This document shows positions 63,571 to 64,000 of a stretch of DNA of 64,000 nt, in pieces. The DNA is taken from NCBI GenBank assembly GCA_965153355.1, contig OZ231128.1:5704001-5768000 (forward strand), in the 5' to 3' direction. The DNA is from Flaccisagitta enflata (taxonomy: Eukaryota > Chaetognatha > Sagittoidea > Aphragmophora). The number at the start of each line of letters is the position of its first letter. The stretch's first letter is position 1. Under the pieces are notes generated by a model. It was not told the origin of the DNA. It did no database searches and saw nothing but the letters and a program-made list of their open reading frames with translations. The position numbers were made by a program, and so were the translations under genes.

Positions 63571-63711
63571 CGTTTAAATTTTAAGATTGCATAGAAAATG
63601 AAAAAATGAGAATATAAAAAACATGGTTCTCTTCCAAAAACAATTACGGAGAGAACTATGTTTTTGAAAATGCAAAATTTCCCTGCATTTGAAAGTCTTA
63701 GAATTTAAACG
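63571..63711. repeat. 141-bp palindromic sequence
   Basis: Ends CGTTTAAATTTTAAGA and complement of CGTTTAAATTCTAAGA. The inner CATGGTTCTCT pairs with AGAGAACTATG. Probably a small MITE; no TSD seen. Confidence 0.7.
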
Positions 63712-63935
63712 ACAAGAAAAGATAAAAAAATGTAAGCAAGATTTCATTAAAACCTTGATTTTCTTGTCTTTTTTGATGTGAATTGCATAGTTTAAATTAC
63801 TTTTGAGGTCAGAATATGATAAATATATATACACCAAGTGTCTTTGAAGACAGTTTGTCTATTAAAAGCATTCCTACACCATTATTGTGCTGATAATGAT
63901 GCAAAAAGTATGGCGAAACACTTAATTTTCCTTCA

Positions 63936-64000
63936 ACAAGGCCGGATACACGGCTACCTTAGTCGCATGCAGGTGGGCAGGGGCGGCGAACCCGATGGCC
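63936..64000 (-). mobile_element. HPE tail, runs off the window
   Basis: ACAAGGCCGGATACACGGC, GTCGCATGCAGGTGGGCAGG. The hairpin end lies beyond base 64000. Confidence 0.8.

Overview
This is an AT-leaning, gene-poor eukaryotic nuclear window. There are no operons, no Shine-Dalgarno-led reading frames and no rRNA. It has GT-AG intron signals, very long microsatellites and dozens of short non-autonomous transposons. The one convincing gene combines a RING/B-box/coiled-coil module resembling TRIM37 with a six-bladed kelch propeller resembling KLHDC2. Together with a 5.4 kb intron this suggests an intron-rich holozoan (an invertebrate animal or a unicellular relative). The species cannot be named from the sequence alone, and most long low-complexity reading frames (poly-L, poly-S, RE, TDRQ and similar) are microsatellite artefacts.

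Layout. 1-9.5 kb: (CAA)n, (GA)n, (AT)n, (GAA)n and (GA)n(GACA)n arrays with the first mobile elements. 10.4-17.8 kb: the gene, exon A 10436-11237 and exon B 16639-17762. Its intron holds a (CAA)n tract, an inverted repeat with arms of about 1.3 kb, and several hairpin-ended elements. 17.8-31 kb: repeats, a 0.4 kb GTT-rich unit in three tandem copies (24.6-25.9 kb), and hAT-like elements, one nested in another (28.6-29.8 kb). 31-37 kb: a 1.5 kb hairpin-ended element swollen by a 14-bp minisatellite, other minisatellites, and an 8-bp-TSD insertion inside one. 37.7-43.5 kb: quieter AT-rich DNA around a 1.5 kb element with a perfect 8-bp TSD and many AGTATCYAG subterminal motifs. 43.5-47.3 kb: a near-perfect palindromic element split by a hAT element, then a palindromic 8-bp-TSD element. 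47.6-57.3 kb: the densest cluster of hairpin-ended elements, a 1.4 kb tandem duplication and a TA-flanked element stuffed with satellites. 57.6-64 kb: a 52-bp minisatellite split by a palindromic insertion, a TA-flanked element with a tRNA-like segment, a GC-rich CCR tract and more hairpin-ended elements.

The main non-gene discovery is a family called HPE here (hairpin-ended element), with roughly 40 copies or fragments. One end is TTAG plus a short hairpin, then a CTATA/CTACA box and (GTCC)n(GTCG)n-like repeats. The other end carries TGCCCACCCG, the reverse complement of the outer hairpin arm, and one of several interchangeable tails ending in about CTTGT. The arm sequence differs between copies (GTCGCGTGC, GTTGCGGAC, GTCGCGGAC, GTCGCTGC, GGTGCGAC, GGTGCGCC), but the hairpin partner and the distal partner change with it in the better-preserved copies. 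That is covariation of a structure, not conservation of a sequence. Plus orientation means hairpin end first. A second family, called GCM here, has a GGCCCCGAAGGGGCC core followed by a roughly 20-bp minisatellite (GAGGCTGGGATTTGAGCC-like). The gene has no visible functional link to these repeats except that its intron hosts many of them.
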